Source: Aquimarina mytili
Lineage (GTDB): Bacteria; Bacteroidota; Bacteroidia; Flavobacteriales; Flavobacteriaceae
DNA: 64,000 bases
Assembly (NCBI RefSeq): GCF_016735115.1
Contig: NZ_JAERQJ010000011.1
Span: 1 to 64,000, forward strand
Direction of reading: 5' to 3'
The notes beneath the pieces were generated by a model, which did no database searches, was not told the DNA's origin, and was given only the letters and a program-made list of their open reading frames with translations. The translations under genes and the position numbers were made by a program. Positions 35,728 through 45,367 of the stretch are shown one piece after another; position 1 is the first letter of the stretch, and every line of letters begins with the position of its first letter.

Positions 35728-35751
35728 TTTGTAGGGGTATTTGTAGGGGTA
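35728..35751. repeat. Tandem 12-mer TTTGTAGGGGTA x2
   Basis: Two exact, directly adjoining copies (35728-35739 and 35740-35751) lie upstream of both divergent genes. The 12-bp period is near one helical turn, as for an operator that binds two copies of a regulator. Confidence 0.6.
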
Positions 35752-35944
35752 GTTTTTAACCTATATAAACGTATCAGTGTGTACTTTTGGATCGTTACCC
35801 CCAAAAACTTTATCATTATGAACCCGAATACCCAACCTACAACTTTTCTAAAATTCGTACGATCATTCTACGCTCTAACCAAGAATGAATTATAAACCTA
35901 ATTCTCATCAATTTTCGAAGCTCTAAAAAAAATGCAACTAAAAA

Positions 35945-35973
35945 TAGGGTATTCTAAAACTTGGCTGTAATAC
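35945..35973 (+). promoter_or_regulatory. Proposed ECF-sigma promoter, copy 2 (FG-GAP surface protein)
   Basis: ATAGGGTA (35945-35952), a 13-nt spacer and CTGTAATA (35966-35973) lie 66 nt before the ATG at 36040. Upstream A-rich tracts (AAAAA) are shared with the other copies. Confidence 0.7.
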
Positions 35974-36039
35974 ATATAACATGATAAAACTGTGATTTTA
36001 TTATTAAAAGCTGAATAAACATTTTTAAGCCCCTTATCT

Positions 36040-39000
36040 ATGAAAAAACTATTACTATTCTCGGTATCATTACTAACTTTTTGCGTCTATTCACAAACAT
36101 TTACCGAACTCAATACCGCCAATTTAACCGATCTTTTTCTCAGCTCAGCAGCCTGGGGGGATTATGATAATGACGGAGACTTAGATGTATTACTCACCGG
36201 ATTGGATTCTTATGCATCCAATCGTAGATATTCCAAAATCTATACGAATAATGGAGGTACTTTTACAGAGCTTACTTCTGCCAATTTACCAGGAGCGGAT
36301 AACGGTGCTGTAGCCTGGGGAGATTATGATAATGATGGGGATTTAGATGTTTTATTAGCAGGTGGTTTATTCGCGATAACAAAAATCTATACCAATACTA
36401 ATGGCACTTTTACCGAACTTACGACAGCCAATTTACCAGGAACTGCTGGAGGTTCAGTAGCTTGGGGTGACTATGATAACGATGGAGATTTAGATATTTT
36501 AATGACAGGAGGGACCTCAAAAATATATACCAACAATGCAGGAGTATTTACAGAATTAACTACCGCGAATTTACTAGATCTTGATGACAGCTCGGCTGCT
36601 TGGGGTGATTATGATAATGATGGAGATCTGGATGTATTGCTAACAGGATATACTGGAAGTGCAGATGTCTCAAAAATCTACACCAACAACAATGGCGTTT
36701 TTGAAGAACTTTTAACAGCTAATTTAATAGGAGTTTCCTATAGTTCAGTCGCTTGGGGGGATTATGATAACGATGGGGATTTAGATATTTTAATGACAGG
36801 GTTTACAGGAAGTACAACAGTTTCCAAAATATACACCAATACAGCTGGTACTTTTACTGAGCTTGTTACCGCAAATTTACCCAATATACAACACAGTTCT
36901 GTGGCTTGGGGAGATTATGATAATGATGGAGATTTAGACATTTTACTAACCGGAGTAAATGGAAGTACGCGTATTACAAGAATATATACTAATACCGCAG
37001 GAACTTTTTCTGAATTAGTGTCGGCAAATTTACTAGGAGGACAATATGGTTCGGCAGTCTGGGGCGATTATGATAATGATAACGATTTGGATATTTTAGT
37101 TTCTGGTATTGCAGGAGATGATACTAACTTTTCAAAAATATATACTAATAACATAGTTACTCCTAACACACCACCTACTGCACCTACTAATCCTACGGCA
37201 GTAGTTAATGGAAATGAAGTAACCTTAAGTTGGACCGCCAGTACCGATGCAGAAACACCCAGTAACGGATTAAGTTATAATGTATATATCAAGGATGCTT
37301 TGACAAGCTCAGCATACAGCGTGAGTCCTATGGCCCAGGAAAATGATGGTTGGCGTAAACTCCCAGCTATGGGTAATGCAGGACAAAGCACTAGCCGTAA
37401 ATATATTTTCCCTCCAGTATGTACTGCCAATTACACCTTTAAGGTACAAGCTATAGACCATAGTTTTGCCGGGTCTGCCTTTTCTGCTGAAGGAAGTTTT
37501 AGCACAGTAGATACTACCAATCCTACCATAGTAACCCAGGACATCACCGTACAGCTAGATAGCTCAGGAAATGCAAGTATCACTACAACAGATATAGACA
37601 ATGGCTCTTCAGATAACTGTGGCATTCAATCTATGAGTTTAGATACTACTACATTTGATTGTACTCATATTGGAACAAATACAGTGACCTTAACGGTAAC
37701 CGATATTTATGGGAATTCTGATACTCAAAACGCAACAGTAACCATTGAAGATAATGAACTTCCGATGGTAATTACTCAAAATATTACCCTACAGTTAGAT
37801 ACCTCAGGAAATGCAAGCATTACACCGGCACAAATAGACAATGGCTCCTCAGATAACTGTGGTATTCAATCGACAAGCCTGGATATGACTGCATTTAACA
37901 GCACCCATGTAGGAGCCAATACAGTAACACTAACCGTTACTGATGTCAATGGAAACTCAAATTCCAGAACTGCTACGGTAACCGTACAAAACATATTCGA
38001 AGAGCTTACTACAACAAATATACCAGATGTTTTCCAAAGTGATTTAGCCTGGGGAGATTATGATAATGATGGAGATTTGGATCTATTAGTAACTGGTAAA
38101 AAATCAATTTCTGTATTTATCGATCCTATTTCAAAAATATATACCAATAATGGTGGTGCTTTCACAGAGTTAGCTTCCGCTAATTTAGAAGGAGTACAGT
38201 CAGGTTCTGTAGAATGGGGGGATTATGATAACGATGGGGATCTAGATATACTTCTAACAGGTTTAGGTGTTGGAGATGTTAATGTAGCAAAAATATATAC
38301 CAACAATGGAGGTACGTTTACTGAGTTAGCGACAGCTAATTTACAAGGAATCGCCTATGGAGATGTAGCCTGGGGAGATTATGATAATGACGGAGATTTG
38401 GATATCGCATTGAGTGGAGGTAGGATCTCAAAAATATATACCAACAATGAAGGGATTTTTACTGAACTCGCTTCAGCAAATCTACCGGGATTATTTAGTG
38501 GTGCTTTAGCTTGGGGGGATTATGATAACGACGGGGATCTAGATATATTATTGACTGGATATACTGGAAGTTTAGATATCTCTAAAATATATACGAATAC
38601 TAATGGAGTTTTTACAGAACTTACCTCTGCAAGTCTAACAGGAGTATCGTACAGTTCGGCAGCTTGGGGAGATCATGATAATGATGGGGATTTAGATATT
38701 TTGTTATCAGGATATACGGGAAGCGCTTGGGTCTCTAAAATATACACCAATACCGCGGGGAGTTTTACAGAACTGGCAACTGCAAACTTGCTTGGAGTAC
38801 AAGAAGGTTCAGCTGCCTGGGGGGACTATGATAATGATGGAGATTTAGACGTATTAATAACAGGTACAGGTGGAGGTGCTTCAACCAGAATATATACGAA
38901 TACTGCAGGTGTTTTTACCCATCTTATTACTGGTAATTTGCCAAATATAACAGTTAGTGATGCCGTTTGGGGAGATTATGATAATGACGGAGATTTAGAT

Positions 39001-41100
39001 ATAGCAATGGCAGGAGTTACAACCAGCTCGTTTACTTCAAAAATTTTTACTAATAATAGTACCATTGCCAATACTGCTCCTACAGCACCTACCGATCCGG
39101 TAGCAGTGGTAAACGGAGATGAAGTAACCTTAAGTTGGACTGCAAGTACAGACGCTGAAACGCCAAGTAGCGGATTAAGCTATAATGTGTATATAAAAGA
39201 TGCTTCGACAAGCTCAGCATACGAAGTAAGTCCAATGGCACAGGAGAACAATGGTTGGCGTAAACTACCTGCTATGGGTAATTCTCAGCAAAACACCAGT
39301 TACAGATATAAACTTTCTTCAGCTTGCACTACTAATTATACCTTTAAAGTACAAGCGATAGATCATAGTTTTGCCGGATCTGCTTTTTCTTCAGAAGGAA
39401 GTTTTAGTACGGTAGATGCAACTTTGCCAACGGTGGTAACTCAAGATATCACGATACAATTAAATGCTTCAGGAAATGCAAGTATCACTCCAGCTCAGAT
39501 TGATAATGGTTCCTCAGACAACTGTGGCATTCAATCGATGAGTTTGGATATCACATCTTTTGACTGTATGAATATTGGAACAAATACGGTGACCTTAACC
39601 GTAACTGATGTAAATGGAAATTCAGATACCAATACGGCGATTGTAACTGTAGAAGATAATATCAATCCGATTCTAGTAACTCAAAATATAACTGTTCAGT
39701 TAGATGCCTCAGGAAATGCAAACATTACTCCTAATCAAATCGATAACGGTTCATCAGATAATTGTGGCATTCATTCCATGAGTTTAGATACTACTTCATT
39801 TGATTGTACTAACATTGGAACCAATACAGTAACTTTAACTGTAACCGATGTAAACGGAAATTCAGATACTCAAACTGCAACCGTAACCATAGAAGATAAA
39901 ATCGTACCAACGGTGGTAACTCAAGATATCACAGTACAATTAAATGCATCTGGAAGTGTAACTATTACTCCGGCTCAAATTGATAATGGTTCTTCTGATG
40001 CATGTGGAATTCAATCGATGAGTTTGGATGTTACTTCATTTGATTGTACCCATGTGGGAACGAATACAGTAACCTTAACCGTAACCGATGTAAACGGAAA
40101 TTCAGATACTCAAACCGCAACCGTAACCCTAGAAGATAAAATTGTACCAACGGTGGTCACTCAAAACATCACCGTACAATTAGACGCATCTGGAAGCGTA
40201 ACTATTACTCCGACTCAAATTGATAATGGTTCATCGGATAATTGCGGTATTCAAACGATGAGTTTAGATACCACCACTTTTGATGATACAAACTTAGGAG
40301 CTAACATAGTGACTTTAACAGTAACCGATGTACATGGAAATGTTTCTCAACAAACCGCAACCGTAACCGTACATTTAGACTGCCTTATTGATGAGTTACT
40401 TGATAATAATTTTCAGCTTCAGGTTTCTAATGAGACATGTAGTGATAAAAACAACGGGGTCTTAAGGATTAGCACAATAGAAGACTTTAATTATATCGCT
40501 ACTCTTAACGGAGAAACCTATGCTTTTACTGATAATCTTATCGTAACAGACCTAACACCAGGTGTTTATCCTATTTGTATTAGTATCGAAGGAATTAAGG
40601 GGTGCGAAAAATGTTATGAGTTTGTTATTGAAGAAGCTCCTGTGCTAGAAGGAAAAACTACAATGGACAAAAGTAACAATACAGTAGCTGTTGACATACA
40701 ATCAGGTACTGCTCCATATACAGTAACTCTTAATAACAAAGTAGTGGGCGAATATCACACCAATAGTTTTGCAATAGATGCTAAGAATGGAGGGGCGGTC
40801 GAAATATTTTCAAGTAAAGCTGCTTGCCAGGGTAAATTATCAATGACCCTTGATGAATTAGCTAATATTAATGCATATCCTAACCCCACAAGGACTAATA
40901 TAACCCTTAGCATACCTAATGCAATAAGTGATACCATAGCCGTTGAGGTTCATAACGCACTGGGAATGATCATATCTTCTGGGGTGTATGATATCATTGC
41001 AAATAAAGTAGAGCTACCAATGCAGGCTTTACCCACAGGAATATACTTTGTGACCATCAACCAGGGAACTTTAAAAACATTGAGAATCGTAAAACAATAA
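36040..41100 (+). CDS. Giant type IX-secreted protein with two seven-repeat FG-GAP (beta-propeller) blocks
   Basis: The protein has 1686 residues. A signal peptide (MKKLLLFSVSLLTFCVYSQ) comes first. Seven FG-GAP/VCBS repeats follow, each with WGDYDNDGDLDILLTG (a calcium-binding DxDxDGDxD loop). Then come an FN3-like domain (SWTASTDAETPSNGLSYNVYIKD) and two Ig/HYR-like repeats. A second block of seven repeats, another FN3-like domain and four more Ig-like repeats follow. The end is a Cys-containing linker and a type A T9SS sorting domain (INAYPNPTRTNITLSIP ... YFVTINQGTLKTLRIVKQ). Seven repeats per block suggest two closed propellers. The halves are clearly an internal duplication. It is preceded by the proposed ECF promoter. 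Adhesion or polymer binding is inferred, not shown. Confidence 0.92.
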   Translation: MKKLLLFSVSLLTFCVYSQTFTELNTANLTDLFLSSAAWGDYDNDGDLDVLLTGLDSYASNRRYSKIYTNNGGTFTELTSANLPGADNGAVAWGDYDNDGDLDVLLAGGLFAITKIYTNTNGTFTELTTANLPGTAGGSVAWGDYDNDGDLDILMTGGTSKIYTNNAGVFTELTTANLLDLDDSSAAWGDYDNDGDLDVLLTGYTGSADVSKIYTNNNGVFEELLTANLIGVSYSSVAWGDYDNDGDLDILMTGFTGSTTVSKIYTNTAGTFTELVTANLPNIQHSSVAWGDYDNDGDLDILLTGVNGSTRITRIYTNTAGTFSELVSANLLGGQYGSAVWGDYDNDNDLDILVSGIAGDDTNFSKIYTNNIVTPNTPPTAPTNPTAVVNGNEVTLSWTASTDAETPSNGLSYNVYIKDALTSSAYSVSPMAQENDGWRKLPAMGNAGQSTSRKYIFPPVCTANYTFKVQAIDHSFAGSAFSAEGSFSTVDTTNPTIVTQDITVQLDSSGNASITTTDIDNGSSDNCGIQSMSLDTTTFDCTHIGTNTVTLTVTDIYGNSDTQNATVTIEDNELPMVITQNITLQLDTSGNASITPAQIDNGSSDNCGIQSTSLDMTAFNSTHVGANTVTLTVTDVNGNSNSRTATVTVQNIFEELTTTNIPDVFQSDLAWGDYDNDGDLDLLVTGKKSISVFIDPISKIYTNNGGAFTELASANLEGVQSGSVEWGDYDNDGDLDILLTGLGVGDVNVAKIYTNNGGTFTELATANLQGIAYGDVAWGDYDNDGDLDIALSGGRISKIYTNNEGIFTELASANLPGLFSGALAWGDYDNDGDLDILLTGYTGSLDISKIYTNTNGVFTELTSASLTGVSYSSAAWGDHDNDGDLDILLSGYTGSAWVSKIYTNTAGSFTELATANLLGVQEGSAAWGDYDNDGDLDVLITGTGGGASTRIYTNTAGVFTHLITGNLPNITVSDAVWGDYDNDGDLDIAMAGVTTSSFTSKIFTNNSTIANTAPTAPTDPVAVVNGDEVTLSWTASTDAETPSSGLSYNVYIKDASTSSAYEVSPMAQENNGWRKLPAMGNSQQNTSYRYKLSSACTTNYTFKVQAIDHSFAGSAFSSEGSFSTVDATLPTVVTQDITIQLNASGNASITPAQIDNGSSDNCGIQSMSLDITSFDCMNIGTNTVTLTVTDVNGNSDTNTAIVTVEDNINPILVTQNITVQLDASGNANITPNQIDNGSSDNCGIHSMSLDTTSFDCTNIGTNTVTLTVTDVNGNSDTQTATVTIEDKIVPTVVTQDITVQLNASGSVTITPAQIDNGSSDACGIQSMSLDVTSFDCTHVGTNTVTLTVTDVNGNSDTQTATVTLEDKIVPTVVTQNITVQLDASGSVTITPTQIDNGSSDNCGIQTMSLDTTTFDDTNLGANIVTLTVTDVHGNVSQQTATVTVHLDCLIDELLDNNFQLQVSNETCSDKNNGVLRISTIEDFNYIATLNGETYAFTDNLIVTDLTPGVYPICISIEGIKGCEKCYEFVIEEAPVLEGKTTMDKSNNTVAVDIQSGTAPYTVTLNNKVVGEYHTNSFAIDAKNGGAVEIFSSKAACQGKLSMTLDELANINAYPNPTRTNITLSIPNAISDTIAVEVHNALGMIISSGVYDIIANKVELPMQALPTGIYFVTINQGTLKTLRIVKQ

Positions 41101-41112
41101 ATATAAATATCC

Positions 41113-41143
41113 TTCCCCTTGCTTTTATCTGAAGCGAGGGGAA
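41113..41143 (+). other. 3' hairpin behind the FG-GAP gene
   Basis: TTCCCCTTGC (41113-41122) pairs with GCGAGGGGAA (41134-41143). No U-tract follows. A near-identical hairpin follows the next surface gene (44542-44571), so it may be an mRNA end stabiliser or a leaky terminator. Confidence 0.6.
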
Positions 41144-41220
41144 TCAAACAACTATTAAACAGCAAAGTAAACACCTTTAGTTCTTTTTTGTCAATTCTTT
41201 AAAAAAAATTGCAAATAAAA

Positions 41221-41249
41221 ATAGGGTATCCTGAAACTTGACTGTATTA
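41221..41249 (+). promoter_or_regulatory. Proposed ECF-sigma promoter, copy 3 (fibrinogen-like surface protein)
   Basis: ATAGGGTA (41221-41228), a 13-nt spacer and CTGTATTA (41242-41249) lie 48 nt before the ATG at 41298. Confidence 0.7.
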
Positions 41250-41297
41250 GAATAAGAAACAACAATTAAACAATTAATTTTTATAAACCCCTTATTT

Positions 41298-44200
41298 ATG
41301 AAGAAACTACTACTATTGTTATTAGCGTCTTTTTGTTTTGCTTATAACACACAAGCACAATGTGGTCCTGGACAGGACACTACGCCTCCAGTCTTTGGTG
41401 ATGCCGGAGACGGGACTATGGCCAACCCTTTTAAGAATTTATTACAAACCACAGTGGGTAGTGTTCCTAGCGGAACCTACTATTTTAATTTTAATGGAAG
41501 TACTTTTCAAGGTGTCTTAGACAATGACACCGATGGTGGCGGTTGGTTAATGATTCTTAACTATGTACATGTTGCAGGTGATAATTCTAACTTAACGGTA
41601 CGTAATACCGACTTACCCTTATTGGGATCTTCTACTTTAGGAGATAACGAAGCCGGAACTGCCACTTGGGGCCATATGGGGAATGCCCTGGCTGCGGCCA
41701 TCGATTTTGAAGAAATGCGATTTTATGGAGCCACTACAGGGCACAGTCGTATTATTGATTTCAAAACCAGTTATACTAATGTATTGAATTATGTAAAGAC
41801 AGGCTCAGGTTCTTTTTCAGGAATAAATAATACCAGTAATTTTACAATTCTACCAAATCATACCGCTTTTATACCTGCTCAGGCATCTAGCGTATTTACA
41901 AACGAAGGAGATTTAGCACTAACTAATTTTCCGTTCTGGAGATCAGGAAGGTATCATTGGGGAATTAGAGGTGCTGGTAATCGCTGGGAAGTAGACGATT
42001 TTGCAGTAAATGCTGCAAGTACAATCCATAGAGTATGGGTTCGTGGGGATCTTTCACCATCAGGTACAACTACACTAACCGTTACTTTAGATACAACAGG
42101 GAACGCTACGGTAACTCCAGCTGATTTTGGATTAACAGCTACCGACAATTGTAGTACTCCAAATCTTAGTTTAAGTCAAACGGATTTTGATTGTACCCAT
42201 ATCGGTAATAATACTATACAACTAACGGCTACCGATGATCAAAACAACAGTACAACAATAGATGTTACTGTGGTGATCGTTGAATCTGCTCCTGTAATCA
42301 CTAATGATATATTCGTTAATATAGAGTTAGATGAAACAGGTAATGCTACAATTACATTAGCCGATCTTAATGCAAGCGCAACTGACGATTGTGGGTTGCA
42401 AAGCCTTACATTAAGTCCAACAGATTTTGACTGTAGTGATGTTGGCCCGCCTAATATAATAACACTAACTGCTACCGATACCAACGGAAATGTAAGTACT
42501 GCTTCAGTAGTTGCATTTATTGATGATCCTATTGATCCGGTAATAGAATGTGTAGCTCCTTTTACGTTAGAATTAGATGCTACAGGTAATGCTATGATTA
42601 CAGAAGATAACATTCTTTCAAGTGCAACAGATAATTGTGCTATCGATCGTGTTCGATTTGATAAAAGTACCTTTACTTGTGCCGATTTAGGAGACAATAC
42701 AGTAACGGTAACGGTTTTTGATCGAAACAGAAATAGAGTAACATGCACGACAACAGTTACGATTACATTGCCATCATGCCCTTCTGACTTTACTTTAGAA
42801 AGTGATACTGATGCATGTGGCGCAGTGTATAATTATCCATGTGCCAGTAATGTTACTGCCGGACCTGCTAGCGGTACACTTTTACCTGTTGGAAGCACTA
42901 CCACATTTACATATGACAGTTTAGATAATGAGGGCAATACGGTACAGTGTAGTTATGATGTAACCGTTGTGGATACCAGAGCCCCGTTATTTAATACAAA
43001 AGATGCGACTCTTACACTGGCAAACTTTGAGGATACGGTTACTGTAACTCCTCAAGACGTTATTGGCGAAGATCCTCTTGCTCGTGACTATACTGTAGAA
43101 ACTTCAGGAACATTGGATCGTGTAGATATTAGTACTACAGGAACCGAGGTAGTTTTAGACGATGATGAACTAACTGCAGCACTACCCATAGGTTTCGAGT
43201 TTGGTTTTTATGGAAATTTATATACTGAATTTTATATCTCATCAAACGGTTTTATCACATTTTCGGATGACGGAGATGATGGATGTTGTAATGGACAATC
43301 CTTACCAGATACTAGTACACCAAATAATCTTATCGCTTTCGACTGGAATGACATTGACCCTGAAAGTGGAGGAACCATGCATTATGAAACTATTGGAACT
43401 GCACCAAATCGAATCCTGATTATGGATTGGGATAGTGTGACTCATATTGATGACGATAATGATATTACAACAACCCAAGTAAAACTGTTTGAAGGAACAA
43501 ATCGTATCGAGATTCATACTACTAATATTCCACTAACCGGAGACGATAAAACGCAAGGATTGGAAAATATAGATGGTACAGCAGCTATTATTGTCCCTGG
43601 CCGTAATGCAGCGAATTGGGGAGCTACCAATGATTATGTTGCTTTTGTACCGACTAGTGCAGTATTTGATAACTGTGGAATCGATACGATGGAAGTATCT
43701 CCTAATACCTTTAATATTAGAAATACTGGAGACAATATCGTAACGCTTACCATTACCGATGTTAATGGAAATGTTTCTGAACGAACCGCTACGGTACGTG
43801 TAACCGGAGATTGTTTTATCGATACTTTATCAGATAATAACTTCCAGATTCAAGCTTCCAATGAGACTTGCGTTGATAAAAACAATGGTATTTTAAGTAT
43901 CGATGCTGTAGAAAACTTTAGTTATATGGCAACACTTAATGGCCAAGCGTATCCTTTCAACTCTAATCTTGTTATACCAGATTTAGCACCAGGCACTTAT
44001 CCTTTATGCGTTGGTATTGCAGGAATTGAAGATTGCGAAAAATGTTATGAATTTGTAATCGAAGAAGCTGCTGCATTAGAAGGTAAAACAAGTATAGACA
44101 ATATCAACAACAAAGTATTTGTTGACATCCAATCGGGTACTGCCCCATATACAGTAACTATCGATAATCAAGTAGTTGGCGAATATAACACCAATAGTTT

Positions 44201-44531
44201 TGAGATCGATGTTAAAACCGGAGGTGTTCTTGAAGTATTTTCAAGCAAAGCTGCCTGCCAGGGTAAATTATCAACAACTATTGGTAATCTAGGAAATATA
44301 AACCTGTACCCTAACCCAACTAAAGCCAATGCAACACTAAGCATCCTTAATGCTGATAGTAGCACCATAGCTATTGAAATTCATAATGCATTGGGAATGA
44401 CCGTATCCTCTGGAGTATATGATATCAAAGCTAATAAAGTAGAGTTGCCTATGCAGTCTTTACCATCCGGAATATACTTTGTCACCATTAATCAAGGCAC
44501 TTCAAAAACCTTAAGAATTATTAAACAATAA
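41298..44531 (+). CDS. Type IX-secreted protein with fibrinogen-like and HYR-like domains
   Basis: The protein has 1077 residues. A signal peptide (MKKLLLLLLASFCFAYNTQAQ) leads to a region with DNDTDGGGWLMILNYVH, the hallmark of fibrinogen-related (FReD) domains, spanning about residues 45-245. Four Ig/HYR-like repeats follow (each with NATVTPADFG...NC...DFDCT patterns). Next is a beta-sandwich with GFYGNLYTEFYISSNGFITFSD. The shared Cys-rich linker (ETCVDKNNG ... CEKCYEFVIEEA) and a T9SS type A tail ending KTLRIIKQ close it. FReD domains bind glycans in animals; that role here is inference. It forms a pair with the lipoprotein gene 65 nt downstream. Confidence 0.88.
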   Translation: MKKLLLLLLASFCFAYNTQAQCGPGQDTTPPVFGDAGDGTMANPFKNLLQTTVGSVPSGTYYFNFNGSTFQGVLDNDTDGGGWLMILNYVHVAGDNSNLTVRNTDLPLLGSSTLGDNEAGTATWGHMGNALAAAIDFEEMRFYGATTGHSRIIDFKTSYTNVLNYVKTGSGSFSGINNTSNFTILPNHTAFIPAQASSVFTNEGDLALTNFPFWRSGRYHWGIRGAGNRWEVDDFAVNAASTIHRVWVRGDLSPSGTTTLTVTLDTTGNATVTPADFGLTATDNCSTPNLSLSQTDFDCTHIGNNTIQLTATDDQNNSTTIDVTVVIVESAPVITNDIFVNIELDETGNATITLADLNASATDDCGLQSLTLSPTDFDCSDVGPPNIITLTATDTNGNVSTASVVAFIDDPIDPVIECVAPFTLELDATGNAMITEDNILSSATDNCAIDRVRFDKSTFTCADLGDNTVTVTVFDRNRNRVTCTTTVTITLPSCPSDFTLESDTDACGAVYNYPCASNVTAGPASGTLLPVGSTTTFTYDSLDNEGNTVQCSYDVTVVDTRAPLFNTKDATLTLANFEDTVTVTPQDVIGEDPLARDYTVETSGTLDRVDISTTGTEVVLDDDELTAALPIGFEFGFYGNLYTEFYISSNGFITFSDDGDDGCCNGQSLPDTSTPNNLIAFDWNDIDPESGGTMHYETIGTAPNRILIMDWDSVTHIDDDNDITTTQVKLFEGTNRIEIHTTNIPLTGDDKTQGLENIDGTAAIIVPGRNAANWGATNDYVAFVPTSAVFDNCGIDTMEVSPNTFNIRNTGDNIVTLTITDVNGNVSERTATVRVTGDCFIDTLSDNNFQIQASNETCVDKNNGILSIDAVENFSYMATLNGQAYPFNSNLVIPDLAPGTYPLCVGIAGIEDCEKCYEFVIEEAAALEGKTSIDNINNKVFVDIQSGTAPYTVTIDNQVVGEYNTNSFEIDVKTGGVLEVFSSKAACQGKLSTTIGNLGNINLYPNPTKANATLSILNADSSTIAIEIHNALGMTVSSGVYDIKANKVELPMQSLPSGIYFVTINQGTSKTLRIIKQ

Positions 44532-44541
44532 ATAAAATAAT

Positions 44542-44571
44542 GTTCCCCTTGCCTTTTAATGCAAGGGGAAC
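44542..44571 (+). other. Perfect hairpin between surface gene and lipoprotein gene
   Basis: GTTCCCCTTGC (44542-44552) and GCAAGGGGAAC (44561-44571) form an 11-bp perfect stem with an 8-nt loop and no U-tract. It probably lowers expression of the following lipoprotein or protects the upstream mRNA end. Confidence 0.65.
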
Positions 44572-44596
44572 AAAACCCCTTTAAAGAAAAATACCC

Positions 44597-45289
44597 ATGA
44601 AAAAAATATATATCACCATATGCACTGTACTACTTTTATTTTCTTGTACCGAAGAAGAGACTATATTAGTAGATTCTTTACAAAATCTTAGTGTTGATCC
44701 CACAACCCCGGGTTTGGTATATCCAACCAATAATTTAGTATGTACTAATTTTAACCTGGAGTTTCAGTGGACTACATCTACTACCATTACCCTAGGTAAA
44801 ATTGGATATCAGGTAGAAATTGCAACCGATGCGACATTCAATCAAATAGTATTTACCACTACAACTACCGAACCTACTGCTACATTTACTTTAGAACAAG
44901 GTACTCTATACTATTGGAGAGTAAAAGCCTTTGACAGTAAAGGATATAAAAGCCCGTATTCAAGAATACAAACTTTTATTACAGAACCAGAAGCAACAAC
45001 AAATACAATTCCTTCTATTTCTTCAACAGCAACACCTGCTGTAAGTGAACTATTACGAGGAAATACGGCAACACTGGGTTGGAATGCCACAGATGGAGAT
45101 AATGACCCACTATTGTTTGATGTATACTTTGGCGAGTCCAACCCTCCTCAATTATTTGCAGAAAATCTGAATGCAATGACTTTGGATGTTCAGATTGAAG
45201 CTAATAAAACATATTATTGGAGGGTAGTTGCCAAAGATGATAAGCAAGGAGTAGCCATAGGCCGGGTTTGGAATTTTAGAACTGAATAA
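44597..45289 (+). CDS. Lipoprotein with two FN3-like domains
   Basis: The protein has 230 residues. The signal peptide ends in the lipobox LLFS-C (Cys 17). Two beta-sandwich units end in YYWRVKAFDSKGYKSPYSRIQTF and YYWRVVAKDDKQGVAIGRVWNFRTE, the pattern of fibronectin type III-like domains. It is co-oriented with the fibrinogen-like gene (gap 65 nt, hairpin inside). It is a close paralogue of the 54011-54712 lipoprotein. It may anchor or assist its large partner at the cell surface. Confidence 0.85.
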   Translation: MKKIYITICTVLLLFSCTEEETILVDSLQNLSVDPTTPGLVYPTNNLVCTNFNLEFQWTTSTTITLGKIGYQVEIATDATFNQIVFTTTTTEPTATFTLEQGTLYYWRVKAFDSKGYKSPYSRIQTFITEPEATTNTIPSISSTATPAVSELLRGNTATLGWNATDGDNDPLLFDVYFGESNPPQLFAENLNAMTLDVQIEANKTYYWRVVAKDDKQGVAIGRVWNFRTE

Positions 45290-45331
45290 GGGGGACACAC
45301 GATGTTTTAAATTTCAAATCACGGCAAAACT

Positions 45332-45362
45332 AAAACCACTCAAGAAATTGGGTGGTTTTTTT
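45332..45362. terminator. Terminator between the convergent lipoprotein and TPR-regulator genes
   Basis: AAAACCACTC (45332-45341) pairs with GGGTGGTTTT (45350-45359) around an 8-nt loop and is followed by T residues. A nearly identical copy follows the paralogous lipoprotein at 54757-54784. Confidence 0.85.
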
Positions 45363-45367
45363 ATGAT

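Larger units (their letters stand above)
35608..36039. other. Divergent control region between the ECF sigma gene and the first surface-protein gene
   Basis: This 432-bp stretch holds a TAGCTTTG element for the sigma gene (35640-35633), an exact tandem repeat of TTTGTAGGGGTA (35728-35751), a TACTTTTG -7-like element (35782-35789) before a possible 25-codon reading frame (35818-35895), and the proposed ECF promoter at 35945-35973. I see no other gene in it. Confidence 0.55.
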
